A stretch of 64,000 nt of DNA from Plantago major (Eukaryota > Streptophyta > Magnoliopsida > Lamiales > Plantaginaceae): the NCBI GenBank assembly GCA_026545765.1, contig CM048840.1, positions 44,350,959 to 44,414,958 of the forward strand, written 5' to 3'. This document shows, one piece after another, positions 1-10,569 of this stretch. Made by a program: the position numbers and the translations under genes. Within the stretch, counting starts at the first letter, position 1, and every line of letters begins with the position of its first letter. The notes beneath the pieces are model-generated. The model was not told the DNA's origin. It saw nothing but the letters and a program-made list of their open reading frames with translations, and did no database searches.

Positions 1-1058
1 ATGAGATGGGTAAATAACCCATGGACTTTAATGTCCAGATATCTTGACAAAGCATCATATGCTTTGGGGACTTATAAAACAAGATACTTTTATGAAAGTA
101 TTCTTTTAAACACAGGGTCATGTGAAATATCACATTTCTCAGGAGTTCAAAAAGAAGTTTATAACTTCAGTAAGATTTATATTAAGAAGATTATATCTTC
201 CGAAGAATGGGGAATTGCTCCAATACGAGAAAGGGAATTTTATTACCCACATAACAGAAGTCCCATAAAATTTAATTATTGAAATTATGTTGAAGCATTT
301 AATAAAGTGCTTTTATATGAAAATGATAAAAGAAACACTCCTGGTTCATAAAAATCAGTGGTGAAGCTTATGAGCAAGAGATACCAAATTGGTTTCTTAA
401 TTGGTGGAAATATTTTGGAACCACCAGAGTAATACTCCCTCAGAATTTTTCAGAATTATATTCTGTTTGGATAGATGTTAATCCAAAGAAGGATATTCCT
501 TCAGATCGATATATTTATATTTCTTTATGGAATTTTCCATACCATGGATTTGGAAATGGGTACCTATTATCGGTTATACCGAAAGTGAGATACCATGTAT
601 CAAAAGATCTTCTTATACGAAGTTCTGGGATAAAATGAATAAGAGTAACCCAGACACTAGGCAATTATATTGCATTGATACTATTAATCTTATAGAAAAA
701 AGAATAAAATTGTACCAAGAAAATAGAAGACCGTGATGTAAAAGAAGAGTCGCCTCTTGATCAAATCAAGAAGAAGTTTAGCATGAAAGATAGCAGCAGA
801 GAAATGTTCATAGAAGCATATATAGAAGAAATGAAGAAGGATCTTCTACAGGGTTTTGATGGAGAAACTCAATCTGTGAAATCAGACACATCAATGGTAT
901 CGGCTAGCCAGGAATATCAAGATGCTCAAGATCGAAATCAGGAAGAAGTCTCAATAGAAGACGTTTTTGAAATACTCAAAGGAACTCTTAAACAGAAGAG
1001 TAAAGATAAGGAAGAATCTTCTACAGCAATAGTGGTAGCAGAAAAATCTACCCAATAA
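1..1058 (+). pseudogene. U1 ORF2 (alpha lineage) of endogenous florendovirus-like pararetrovirus, 5' truncated by window edge
   Basis: This is the 3' three-quarters of the second viral ORF. Function is unknown; florendoviruses carry a second ORF without an assigned role. The protein is rich in Trp and Tyr, with a conserved block around MEFSIPWIWKWVPIIGYTES (coded from 527) followed by an acidic, Gln/Glu-rich tail (783-1058). The same protein is seen in U2, U4, U5, U6 and U7. Breaks: a Trp codon is read as TGA at 280-282, the frame shifts near 340-350, and the copy breaks again near 736 where other copies read through. The copy at 7624 matches this one at an offset of 7623 bp, which gives the viral genome length. 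Confidence 0.85.
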
Positions 1059-1158
1059 TACTGATTAATGACAAGTGGAGACAAAAGAGCTAATAGCCAA
1101 AAGGAAAAAGTAATGATGGAGAATTAAAGAGATCTGTGATGGGGACAGATATCAGCTC

Positions 1159-1186
1159 CTAGGGAATCAAATTCCCTCTATAAATA
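1159..1186 (+). promoter_or_regulatory. Viral promoter: TATA box with adjoining palindrome
   Basis: CTATAAATA lies at 1178-1186, directly after the inverted repeat GGGAATCAAATTCCC. The same arrangement recurs in the alpha leaders at 8814 and 56913, and with GGGAATTAAATTCCC at 48684. The beta leaders have a changed but still complementary palindrome. The position upstream of the leader and after ORF2 fits the single pregenomic RNA promoter of Caulimoviridae. Confidence 0.7.
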
Positions 1187-1498
1187 AGAAGAAGGCAGAA
1201 GCTGGATACCCATCCATTGTATACACACCGAAGCCAACTCTCCCATACACTCTCCCTTCAGTTTTTAAATTTTTAGTATTTGTAATTAAGTTTGAAGTTT
1301 GTGCTTGGAGTAAAACTTGTAAGTACTCTCTTTTATTTTTAATTTTGTAATATATTTTTATATATCAATGAAAATTAGCCTCATGATAGGCTAAACGTTT
1401 GGTTTGTGTTAAGACAGGTCTAAATTATGTATTTACTATAACTCTAGCAAAAATGTTTTGCTGTTCATCCGGTCACTATTCATGGTTACTATTCACGA

Positions 1499-1610
1499 AA
1501 TGGTATGTTAAAACTTTAGAATCACTCGTCTGTAGGGATCGGGTCACAAAGCTTCTTTGATTTATTCATATTGGCTACAATATTCAAACTTTAGAATCAC
1601 TTCATTAATC
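1499..1610 (-). repeat. Inverted insertion in U1 leader forming a 75-bp-arm hairpin
   Basis: Bases 1535-1610 are the reverse complement of 1842-1915 in the same leader, leaving a 231-bp loop. Other leaders (for example 9141-9170) read straight through here without the insert. The outer edge reads CTGTAGGGATCGGG on the plus strand, so the inverted piece ends exactly where the leader meets the PBS. A short stretch before it (AAATGGTATGTTAAAA, 1499-1514) resembles the protease-region start of ORF1, suggesting a patchwork insertion. Confidence 0.85.
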
Positions 1611-1924
1611 TAAGACTTTTACTATTTACTAAGAATGAGACCAGAGAAGGTTTTGTATTAATCAGGCATGTTGATATATTCCGATAGACATATGAAGGCA
1701 CTGTTTGCCCCTCTAAAGCCGAAAGAAATGGCGTCTCTGGGCTGTTTTTGTGCTGATAATTATGTCTTGAGAAATATCTTGATATTGACAGATTTTATAC
1801 AAGTAATCAAATGCGTCGCCTCTATCTTAGTCGGTAGTCCGGATTAATGAAGTGATTCTAAAGTTTGAATATTGTAGCAATATGAATAAATCAAAGAAGC
1901 TTTGTGACCCGATCCTCATGAAAG

Positions 1925-1940
1925 TGGTATCGTAGCCATT
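1925..1940 (+). other. Degenerate tRNA-Met primer-binding site of U2
   Basis: TGGTATCGTAGCCATT stands where U3 and U9 have TGGTATCAGAGCCAGTT, which is complementary to the 3' end of plant initiator tRNA-Met. It marks the start of minus-strand DNA synthesis and, by convention, position 1 of the viral genome. This copy differs at both CAG positions. Confidence 0.75.
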
Positions 1941-1987
1941 ACAAGAAGGGCATGATTTAAGATCGAGTCTTAACACTTAACTATTTT

Positions 1988-2965
1988 ATGATCATGATAA
2001 ACATGATAAGAAGAAAAGATACCGTTAAAAAGAGAAGTGAGGAATTTGATATTCCCTAATTTAGATTTATTAAATAAATGGACGATTCCAAGAATCGAGC
2101 CTAAGGTTATTTACGCTAGGTACTTTTGAAAATCAGGTTTAAAATGTAGTTAGCATCAAGAATCATTCTCACTTGATAATGATGAATTAGTAATCAAATT
2201 ACTAAGTGAGAAAGATATTCGCTTATAAAAACCTTTACAAATTTTTACATATTGGTTTAGTGCAAATTGCTTTTAAACCTTTAACCTTAGAAGGACTACC
2301 GAGAGCTTTATAGTCGCTTAGAGATGGTAGAAACTTAGATCGAAAAATCCTTAATCGGAATTATACACCTAGTTTAGCCCATGGTCCATTTATTTTGATG
2401 TTTATCCGAATTTACAATTGTCTTTATCGGATATTAATATTTTAGATTCTTTAACATTAAATGTTAAAACTAATGGTTATAATTATATTTCGCATGTAAA
2501 CAATCAGATCTGTTATAGGATTTATTATAAACCTTTGTTTACTCTAAATCCTCATTGCCGAAGGGTTGATAAACCTTGAAATGAAACTATTTTAATTGAG
2601 ACTAATTTTAGCAAATCTAAAATTACTACTGAGATCTATTAAATGGGAAGAAATAGATTTTCCTAAAATTGACAATTAAACAGTCGCATTCTCACAACGT
2701 TATTCAAAATAATTTAATAGATGTTATCCAAACTCCTGAAGGTTTGGTAAAAATGCAGTTTGAAAATAATAACGATTTTATAGGATCTTCTTCAAGACTT
2801 ACTAAGTCTTCTTCTTTAAGATCTTTTATATCACCTATTGATTATGTAGTTGATACTCCATCAAGGATGTCGACCTCGCTAAAAGCGTATACAAAAATCT
2901 TTTGAAACAATTCCGTAAGATCATATTGATGAACTTCAATAAATAAAGATTTTGATAATGTTGTC
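1988..2965 (+). pseudogene. U2 ORF1, movement protein domain (30K superfamily)
   Basis: N-terminal domain of the viral polyprotein, responsible in this family for cell-to-cell movement through plasmodesmata. The first in-frame ATG after the PBS is at 1988. Homologous segments in U4 read as a beta-rich 30K-like core with the motif HGPVYFDVYPNLQLSLSD, followed by a Ser-rich segment (SSSLRSFISPIDYVVDTPSR, about 2807-2866 here). The copy is riddled with small indels, so only 2669-2905 reads as one continuous piece. Many differences sit on CAG or CTG triplets of the intact versions. Confidence 0.75.
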
Positions 2966-2994
2966 AAAGGAGTTAATTATAATAAAACCAAGCG

Positions 2995-5400
2995 TATATA
3001 ACATCGTAAATGGAATTCGTTATTAATGAATTCCAACAAATTGATTTTAGCCATGGCTCTCCTAGGCAAAAGATTAGAACCTAATTCAATTTACCCATGG
3101 GAACCTTTTAAAATTGGTTTTTACAAACTTCTTCAACAGAGAAAACTTCTATTCAAAATGAATTTTATAAAGACTGTGAAAAACACAATACTCCAATTCC
3201 TTTTGTTCCATGGTTTGTCTCTAAATATGTGGAACAATATATTTCAGTATTAGAAAGAAATTATAAACTTTCGACAGGGAGGAATTTACAACAAGTTTAT
3301 CCTCCGCAATGCCTTTTCAAATTGAAAAGGAAATCATAGTTTCCTAGCTTTTGAAACTATCGAAGATGAAACTACCAAGAACTCGTAAACAAATTAACAG
3401 GATGATTGAACAATGTAATTATACTAATTGCTTATAAATGTTCTTGGAGAACATCTAACTTCTCTAAGTGAAAGGGTGGATTTAGTTTTAAAACTATTAA
3501 CCCGATTCTTCCAGAATTCAAATGTTTCGTAAAAGAAAAGGAGAAGGAACAGGATTCTCGCGTCCAATATTCAACTCTCCTAAATTTCAGATTTTAAATT
3601 AAAGTCTATGAAAGAACTTAAAAGTTCTTAATCAAAAATTTAAAGATATGAAACTTACAACTCTTCATGATGTTGTAAAAGAAAATCCGATTACAAAGAA
3701 GTGATCATGATGAAATTAACAAGTTGGGAAAATGGGCTTAGATTCAACCTAACGATGTACTATTATAGAGACCTTCTCCTATAGATACCTTGCATGAAGA
3801 GCAAGAGTACATACTAAATAAGCTATAATGGTAAAACATCTATGAATGGAATTTAGATGCTTATGCTGATAGGCAGATTTATAATATGATTCATAGAATG
3901 CTTATGTATTCCACTATTTGTAAAACAAATGGCAACACTGATAAAAATGTTGCAAAAATGATTGTCCGGTTTTACAGACAATTAAAAGGTCAGGATAATT
4001 ATCTTTCACCGTAAGGAAAAATCATATTTTTAATACAGAAACAAGAGGATGGTAGTACTATTGAAAATGCAACTATACTCTTGTTGTTACTATTATTGAA
4101 CATTTCACCGGAAGATATTCCGATAATAGCGAAAATATTAGAACTGTTTTACAAAACCTAAGATGTAAAACTTTAACTGATTTTCGATGGTATAAAGATA
4201 CCTGTTTAAATAGGGTAATGGAATTACCTGAATGTAATAGTTCTCATTGGAAATCAAAGTTCATTGATGGACTTCAGATTATTTGCAGAAAGGGTTAGAA
4301 AAAATCTTAGAAAAGATAAAGTTTCTATCCCTTATGAAAATTATACTTATGGCAAGTTAATTGGAACTTGTATTCAAGAAGGTTTAGCCTTATGTAATGA
4401 GATTAAATTAAATCAACAAATTAAAAGACAGAACTTGAAAGAAAAAGCCCAGTTGGGACAGTTCTGTGATCAATTTGGGATGGATGTTCCATCCACTTCT
4501 AAACCTCATAACTCGAAAGAAAAATCTACTTATAAACCAAAAAATAAGAGACATTACTCTTCTAGGAAATTAAAAATCCGTAAACAAAGAAGAGAAGATA
4601 GAGAAGAAAGAAAACGGATTCGAAAGAAACTAATAGTTTGCCGAGCTTGTGGAAAACTTGGTCATTTTGCAACACAATGTTGGATCAAGAGAAAATTAAA
4701 CAGATTAAAAGCTGATAATGATTTGAAAGAAACTCTTTCAAAGATTCTTTTAAATTCTGATGAAGAAAAGGGTAATAACTCTTCTGATGATTCAGATACT
4801 TCTAATAGTACTAATAGTACTGAAGAAGAGAACTTAAAAGTTCTTGATCAAGAATCGGTAATATCTGATTCAGAGTCAGAGTGTGAACCTTGTATTCTTG
4901 GACAGGCTTGTATCAACAAACAAGAAAACACAGACGACAGTAAATTCTTTAATAAACAATTTTATAATATTCTATCTCAGTTTCAAGGAACTGATTTAAA
5001 TGTCTTAGACGGTAATAATATTATCGAGTTTCTAAAGACAATTAAAGATCATGAGTTACGATCTAAAATAATAGATCAGATGGATAATATTCCAAGTACT
5101 TCTTCAACTCGCTGTAACCAATGGTTTCTCCAGAGAATTTAAAAAATGATGAGCCTTACTCAATGACAGAAGTTTATAAACTTCTAAAACAGAGAAGGAC
5201 AGTTGAATCTCCAACTTCTATTCATGATTTAGAAATGGAAGTTGAAAATCTCAAAAAAGAGATTCAGTTTTTGAAAAAAGAAAATAAGTTAATAGACTAT
5301 CGAGTTTCTAAACTTGAAAATTATAAAAAAGACCGATCATTTACACCTACTACTAGTGAATCGAGTCAAAGTAAAAAGCTCAATGTTTTGATTCACAAGT
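2995..5400 (+). pseudogene. U2 ORF1, coat protein region with CCHC zinc knuckle and coiled coil
   Basis: Structural region of the polyprotein. The first part (2995-4260) is broken by many indels but retains the capsid core (EWNLDAYADRQIYNMIHRML, about 3846-3905). From 4264 to 5142 the frame is open. It contains a basic segment (about 4530-4635), a CCHC knuckle CRACGKLGHFATQC at 4639-4680 for nucleic acid binding, and a long Ser/Asp/Glu-rich acidic stretch. A heptad-like coiled coil (about 5235-5330) follows in the next frame (5121-5402). A CTG-related break near 5110 separates the two frames. Order and motifs match Caulimoviridae coat proteins. Confidence 0.8.
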
Positions 5401-5402
5401 AG

Positions 5403-5850
5403 ATGATAATTTTTATCAACTTTAGAGATGGTTATATCCTTAAATGGTATGTTAAAATTACTTTGTTAATTGATAATTACTTTTCAAAAGATTTGACTGC
5501 TCTCATAGATAGTGGTGCAGATTTGAATGTTATACAGGAAGGATTAATTCCTACAAAGTATTTTTATAAAACTACTCATACTCTTTCTCATGCTGGAGGA
5601 GAAAAATTAAATATAAAATATAAGCTTCCTAAAGCTTTTATTCAGATTGATAAAACCGATTCAAACCAGCTTTTTACTAACAAAGGATATTTCTAATCAA
5701 GTAATACTTGGTACCTTTTATCTCAAAATTTATCCTTTACCCATGTGGATAATTCCGACATCGAACTTTTCAAGGTGGGAAAATTCATTTAAATTTTATT
5801 ACAAAACCATTTCATAGAATGTTACATGAAATGTATGATCATCGACTTTA
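5403..5850 (+). pseudogene. U2 ORF1, retroviral-type aspartic protease domain
   Basis: Pepsin-like retroviral protease that would cut the polyprotein. The active-site triad Asp-Ser-Gly lies at 5508-5516 within ALIDSGAD, and the C-terminal flap region (VILGTPFISK in other copies) is broken by indels at 5690-5780. The start at 5403 only reflects where the frame reopens; in the virus this domain continues from the coat region. The small deletions near the C-terminus make it non-functional as written. Confidence 0.8.
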
Positions 5851-6860
5851 AAGAAAAACCGATGAATTTCTTAAAACAAGAAATAAACTCTTCGACTATT
5901 GAAGAAAAACTTCAAAATCCCAAATTACAAGGGAAGATTAGATTGATTGAAAATCAACTTTCTCTAGAAATCAGAATGACCATCCTAATGCTTTCTCGAA
6001 TAGAAAGAAGCATGGTCACCTTCCTTATGAAGAAGATTTTGATGAAAAGAGAAGTCCGACAAAGGCAAGACCTTGTCAAATGAATTCAGAGTATTTAGAA
6101 CTCTGTAAAAAAGAAATTGATTCTTTATTACAAAAGGGTCTGATAAGCCCTTCTCAATCTCCTTGGCCTTGTACAGCCTTTTATGTTAATAAACATAGTG
6201 AGCAGGAAAGAGGAGTTCCTAGATTAGTTATAAATTATAAACCCCTTAATAAGGTTTTAAAATGGATTAGGCATCATATTCCGAATAAAAAAGATCTTTT
6301 AGAAAGACTTCATGATTCAAATTTATTTTCAAAATTTGACTTAAAGTCAGGTTATTGGCAAGTTCAGATTGAACAAAAGGATAGGTATAAGACAGCCTTT
6401 AATGTTCCAATAGGACATTACGAATGGAATGTAATGCCATTTGGTTTGAAAAATGCTCCTCAATTTCGTAAAATTATGAATGATATTTTTACTCCTTATA
6501 GTGATTTTATATTAGTTTATATTGATGATATCCTAGTTTTCTCAAAGGATATTGAATCCCATTTTAAACATTTGGATATCTTAAAGAAAATAGTCATACA
6601 GAGTGGTTTAGTTATATCAAAACCAAAGATGTTTTTGTTTGCATAAAAATTAGATTTTTGGGTCATTATATTGAAAAAGTAATATTATCCCAATAAATAG
6701 AAGCATTGATTTTGCTGAAAAATTTCCTGATGAAATAACTAATAAAACCCAGTTACAGATGTTTTTAGGAAGTTTGAATTATATCTCTTCTTATTATAAA
6801 GACATAGCTCAAGATACTGCTATCTTATATGATAGACTTAAAAAGGATCCAAAGCCTTGG
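5850..6860 (+). pseudogene. U2 ORF1, reverse transcriptase domain
   Basis: Caulimoviridae RT that copies pregenomic RNA to DNA. A continuous stretch at 6080-6646 contains the RT fingers and palm, including VPRLVINYKPLN, FSKFDLKSGYWQVQ and the catalytic YIDD at 6528-6539. The frame breaks at 6646 where a glutamine codon is lost (TTTGCATAA against TTTCAGACA elsewhere) and again at 6678 and about 6760. The upstream connection (5826-6083) is in another frame. Motif order and the YIDD box identify the family with high certainty. Confidence 0.9.
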
Positions 6861-7325
6861 TCTGATCATCATACTCAGTCATAGGAAATTAAAAGAAAAG
6901 GTGAAAACTTTGCCTTGTCTTATGTCGAGTAATCCTCATGGATAAATCATGGAAACAGATGCTTCGATATAGGTTATGGAGGAATTCTTAAACAAATTGA
7001 TCCTCATAATAAACAAGAATATCTTGTTCGCTTCTATTCGCAAATGGAATAACAAATGAAAATTATGCCACAATTGCTAAAGAGATACTTTCAATTGTCA
7101 AATGTGTCTTAAAATTTCAAGATGATTTATATAATCAAAATTTATTATAAAGATGATTGTAATTTCAAGAAAGTTCATGTTTAACAAAGATTTTAAACAT
7201 GATGTTTCTAAGCAAATGTTTGCAAGATGGCAAGCTCATTTAGCTCCTTTTGATTTTGAAATTGTCTATAAAAAGGAGAAGACAATAGTCTTCCGCATTT
7301 TCCGACACGAGAATATATTTCATGA
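6860..7325 (+). pseudogene. U2 ORF1, RNase H domain
   Basis: RNase H that degrades RNA in the hybrid and trims primers. Recognisable pieces are the ETDAS segment (first Asp), the ATIAKEI helix (Glu) and the segment with the third catalytic Asp, which keeps its GAT codon near 7154 but is frameshifted. The domain ends at the TGA at 7323-7325, overlapping the ORF2 ATG. Several one- or two-base losses make it unreadable as one frame. Confidence 0.8.
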
Positions 7326-8680
7326 TTGTTGCAGAATGTACTTGTAAGTAAGAGGCTCTTCCTCTTATAGAGGTAGAGGAGGTCGAGGAAGAGGATCTCA
7401 AAGAATCCTCTCGAAATCAAGAGGAAAGCTTATAGCTATGAATTTGCCATCACACAAAACATGAAGTCGAAGCTCGTAAGAGTACCAAGAATTTCTTGAG
7501 TACAAAAAGAATAAGGAAAAATTCTCTTTGCTAAAATAATAGCGTAACAAGAGTCAAGAAAATAAAGCAGACTATTTGGAAAACAGAAATCAAGAAGTCA
7601 TACTTCTGATTGAAACAAGAGATATGAGATGGGTAAATAACCCATGGACTTTAATGTCCAGATATCTTGACAAAGCATCATATGCTTTGGGGACTTATAA
7701 AACAAGATACTTTTATGAAAGTATTCTTTTAAAAACAGGGTCATGTGAAATATCACATTTCTCAGGAGTTCAAAAAGAAGTTTATAACTTCAGTAAGATT
7801 TATATTAAGAAGATTATATCTTCCGAAGAATGGAAAATTTCTCTATTACGAGAAAGGGAATTTTATTACCCTCATAACAGAAGTCCCATAAAATTTAATT
7901 ATTGGGATTATGTTGAAGCATTTAATAAAGTGCTTTTATATGAAAATGATAAAAAGAAACACTCCTGGTTCATAAAAATCAGTGGTGAAGCTTATGAGCA
8001 AGAGATACCAAATTGGTTTCTTAATTGGTGGAAATATTTTGGAACCACCAGAGTAATACTCCCTCAGAATTTTTCAGAATTATATTCTGTTTGGAAAGAT
8101 GTTAATCCAAAGAAAGATATTCCTTCAGATCGATATGATTTATATTTCTTTATGGAATTTTCCATACCATGGATTTGGAAATGGGTACCTATTATCGGTT
8201 ATACCGAAAGTGAGATACCATGTATCAAAAGATCTTCTTATACGAAGTTCTGGGATAAAATGAATAAGAGTAACCCAGACACTAGGCAATTATATTGCAT
8301 TGATACTATTAATCTTATAGAAAAAAGAATAAAATTGTACCAAGAAAAGAGAAGACCGTGATGTAAAAGAAGAGTCGCTTGATCAAATAAAGAAGTAGTT
8401 TAGCATGAAAGATAGCAGAATAGAAATGTTCATAGAAGCTTATATATAAGAAATGAAGAAGGATCTTCATGGTGGTTTTGATGGAGAAACTCAATCTGTG
8501 AAATCAGACACATTAATGGTATCGGCTAGCCAGGAATATCAAGATGCTCAAGATCCAAATCAGGAAGAAGTCTCAATAGAAGACGTTTTTGAAATACTCA
8601 AAGGAACTCTTAAACAGAAGAGTAAAGATAAGGAAGAATCTTCTACAGCAATAGTGGTAGCAGAAAAATCTACCCAATAA
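7322..8680 (+). pseudogene. U2 ORF2 (alpha), unknown function with Arg/Gly-rich start
   Basis: The second viral ORF starts with an ATG at 7322 that overlaps the ORF1 stop (ATGA), as in U4, U5, U6 and U7. The N-terminus encodes a Ser/Arg/Gly-rich RGG-like segment that may bind RNA, but it is broken by a TAA near 7346. From 7576 to 8361 the frame is open (261 residues), with the Trp/Tyr-rich core, PNWFLNWWKYFGTT and MEFSIPWIWKWVP. An acidic tail follows in 8453-8680. Breaks lie at 8361 and near 8447. No known domain is recognised. Confidence 0.8.
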
Positions 8681-9483
8681 TACTGATTAATGACAAGTGG
8701 GGCAAAAAGCAATCCAGACAAAAGAGATAATAGCCAAAAGGAAAAAGTAACGATGGAGAATTAAAGAGATCTGTGATGGGGATAGATATCAGCTCCTAGG
8801 GAATCAAATTCCCTCTATAAATAAGAAGAAGGCAGAAGGCAGAAGCTGGATACCCATCCATTGTATACACACCGAAGCAAACTCTCCTATACACTCTCCC
8901 TTCAGTTTTTTAAATTTTTAGTATTTGTAATTAAGTTTGAAGTTTGTGCTTGGAGTACAACTTGTAAGTACTCTCTTTTATTTTTAATTTTGTAATATAT
9001 TTTTATATATCAATGAAAATTAGCCTCATGATAGGCTAAACGTTTGGTTTGTGTTAAGACAGGTCTAAATTATGTATTTACTATAACTCTAGCAAAAATG
9101 TTTTGCTGTTCATCCGGTCACTATTCATGGTTACTATTCACGGCGGAATTATGAATTAATCTAAGACTTTTACTATTTACTAAGAATGAGTCCAGAGAAG
9201 GTTTTGTATTAATCAGGCATGTTGATATATTCCGATAGACATATGAAGGCACTGTTTGCCCATCTAAAGCCGAAAGAAATGGCGTCTCAATGCTTTGTGC
9301 TGATAATTATGTCTTGAGAAATATCTTGATATTGACAGATTTTATACAAGTAATCAGTCCTGATGTCGTCTCTATCTTAGTCGGTAGTCTGAGTCTGGAT
9401 TAATGAAGTGATTCTAAAGTTTGAATATTGTAGCCAATATGAATAAATCAAAGAAGCTTTGTGACCCGATCCCTACAGCCGAG
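8681..9483 (+). other. U2 intergenic leader (alpha)
   Basis: The 803 bp between the ORF2 stop and the U3 PBS. It contains the TATA box CTATAAATA at 8814-8822 with the flanking GGGAATCAAATTCCC palindrome, then an A/T-rich start region, and ends with TTTGTGACCCGATCCCTACAG immediately before the PBS. It lacks the inverted insertion seen in U1 and is a good reference for the uninterrupted leader. Confidence 0.75.
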
Positions 9484-9500
9484 TGGTATCAGAGCCAGTT
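9484..9500 (+). other. tRNA-Met primer-binding site of U3
   Basis: TGGTATCAGAGCCAGTT is complementary to the 3' end of plant initiator tRNA-Met over its first dozen bases. This is the standard minus-strand primer site of plant pararetroviruses. The copy is intact and matches U9 (61539-61555). Confidence 0.85.
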
Positions 9501-9547
9501 TACAGTAAGGGCATGATTTAAGATTGAGTCTTAACACGAACTATTTT

Positions 9548-10560
9548 ATGATCATGATAAACATGATAAGAAGAAAATATACTGTTAAAAACTGTAGAAG
9601 TGAGGAATTTGATATTCCCCAGAATTTAGATTTATTAAATAAATGGACGATTCCAAGAATCGAGCCTAAGGTTATTTACCAGTTAGGTACTTTTGAAAAA
9701 TTGGGTTTAAAACAGGTAGTTAAATTCATCAAGAATCATCTCACTTGATAATGATGAATTAGTAATCAAATTACTAAGTGAGAAAGATATTGCTATTTAT
9801 AAAAACCTTTACAAATTTTTACATATTGGTTTAGTGCAAATTGCTTTTAAACCTTTAACCTTAGAAGGACTACCTGAGATCTTTATAGCTGCTCTTAGAG
9901 ATGGTAGAAACTTAGATCGAAAAATCCTTAATCGGAATTATACAGTCTAGTTTAGCCCATGGTCCAGTTTATTTTGATGTTTATCCGAATTTACAATTGT
10001 CTTTATCGGATATTAATATTTTAGATTCTTTAACATTAAATGTTAAAACTAATGATTATAATTATATTTCCGTACGTAAACAATCAGATTCATAGGATTT
10101 ATTATAAACCTTGTTTACTCTAAATCCTCATTGTCAAGGGTTGATAAACCTTTAAATGAAACTATTTTAATTGAGACTAATTTTAGCAAATCTAAAATTA
10201 CTACCATAGATCTATTAAATGGGAAGAAATAGATTTTCCTAAAATTGACAATTAAATGTGGCACTTCACAACTGTTATTCAAAATAATTTAATAGATGTT
10301 ATCCAAACTCAAGGTTTGGTAAAATGCGCTTTGAAAATAATAACGATTTTATAGGATCTTCTTCAAGACTTATCGAGTCTTCTTCTTTAAGATCTTTTAT
10401 ATCACCTATTGATTATGTAGTTGATACTCCATCAAGGATGTCACCGCTAAAAGCGTATACAAAATCTTTTGAAACAATTCCAAGATCATATTGATGAACT
10501 TCAATAAATAAAGATTTTGATAATGTTGTCAAAGGAGTTAATTATAATAAAATCAAGCGT
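9548..10560 (+). pseudogene. U3 ORF1, movement protein domain
   Basis: Start ATG at 9548, 48 bp after the PBS; nearby in-frame ATGs follow at 9554 and 9563. The first 60 codons read cleanly (EFDIPQNLDLLNKWTIPRIE and onward) to 9748, where a short loss near 9725 ends the frame. The 30K-like core region follows in broken frames to about 10560. It would direct plasmodesmal movement. Most differences from U4 are one- to three-base changes at CAG/CTG positions. Confidence 0.75.
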
Positions 10561-10569
10561 ATATAATCG

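Larger units (their letters stand above)
1059..1924 (+). other. U1 intergenic region / pregenomic leader
   Basis: Non-coding viral sequence between the ORF2 stop and the next PBS. It holds the promoter (TATA at 1178-1186), a presumed transcription start about 30 bp downstream, small uncoupled reading frames, and an AATAAA at 1885-1890 that could serve as a poly(A) signal. Unlike other copies it carries an inverted insertion at about 1499-1610. By family knowledge this segment becomes the structured 5' leader and terminal redundancy of the pregenomic RNA. Confidence 0.7.

Noticed and set aside
7208..7420. Minus-strand open frame over RNase H and ORF2 start
   Set aside because: Shadow of the plus-strand viral coding sequence; the same applies to 11209-11391, 11616-11858, 43460-43642, 50204-50386 and 57215-57610.
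7322..8680. ORF2 as a caulimovirus-type translational transactivator
   Set aside because: No transactivator motif recognised, and ORF order plus the ATGA overlap fit the second ORF of florendoviruses, whose function is unassigned.
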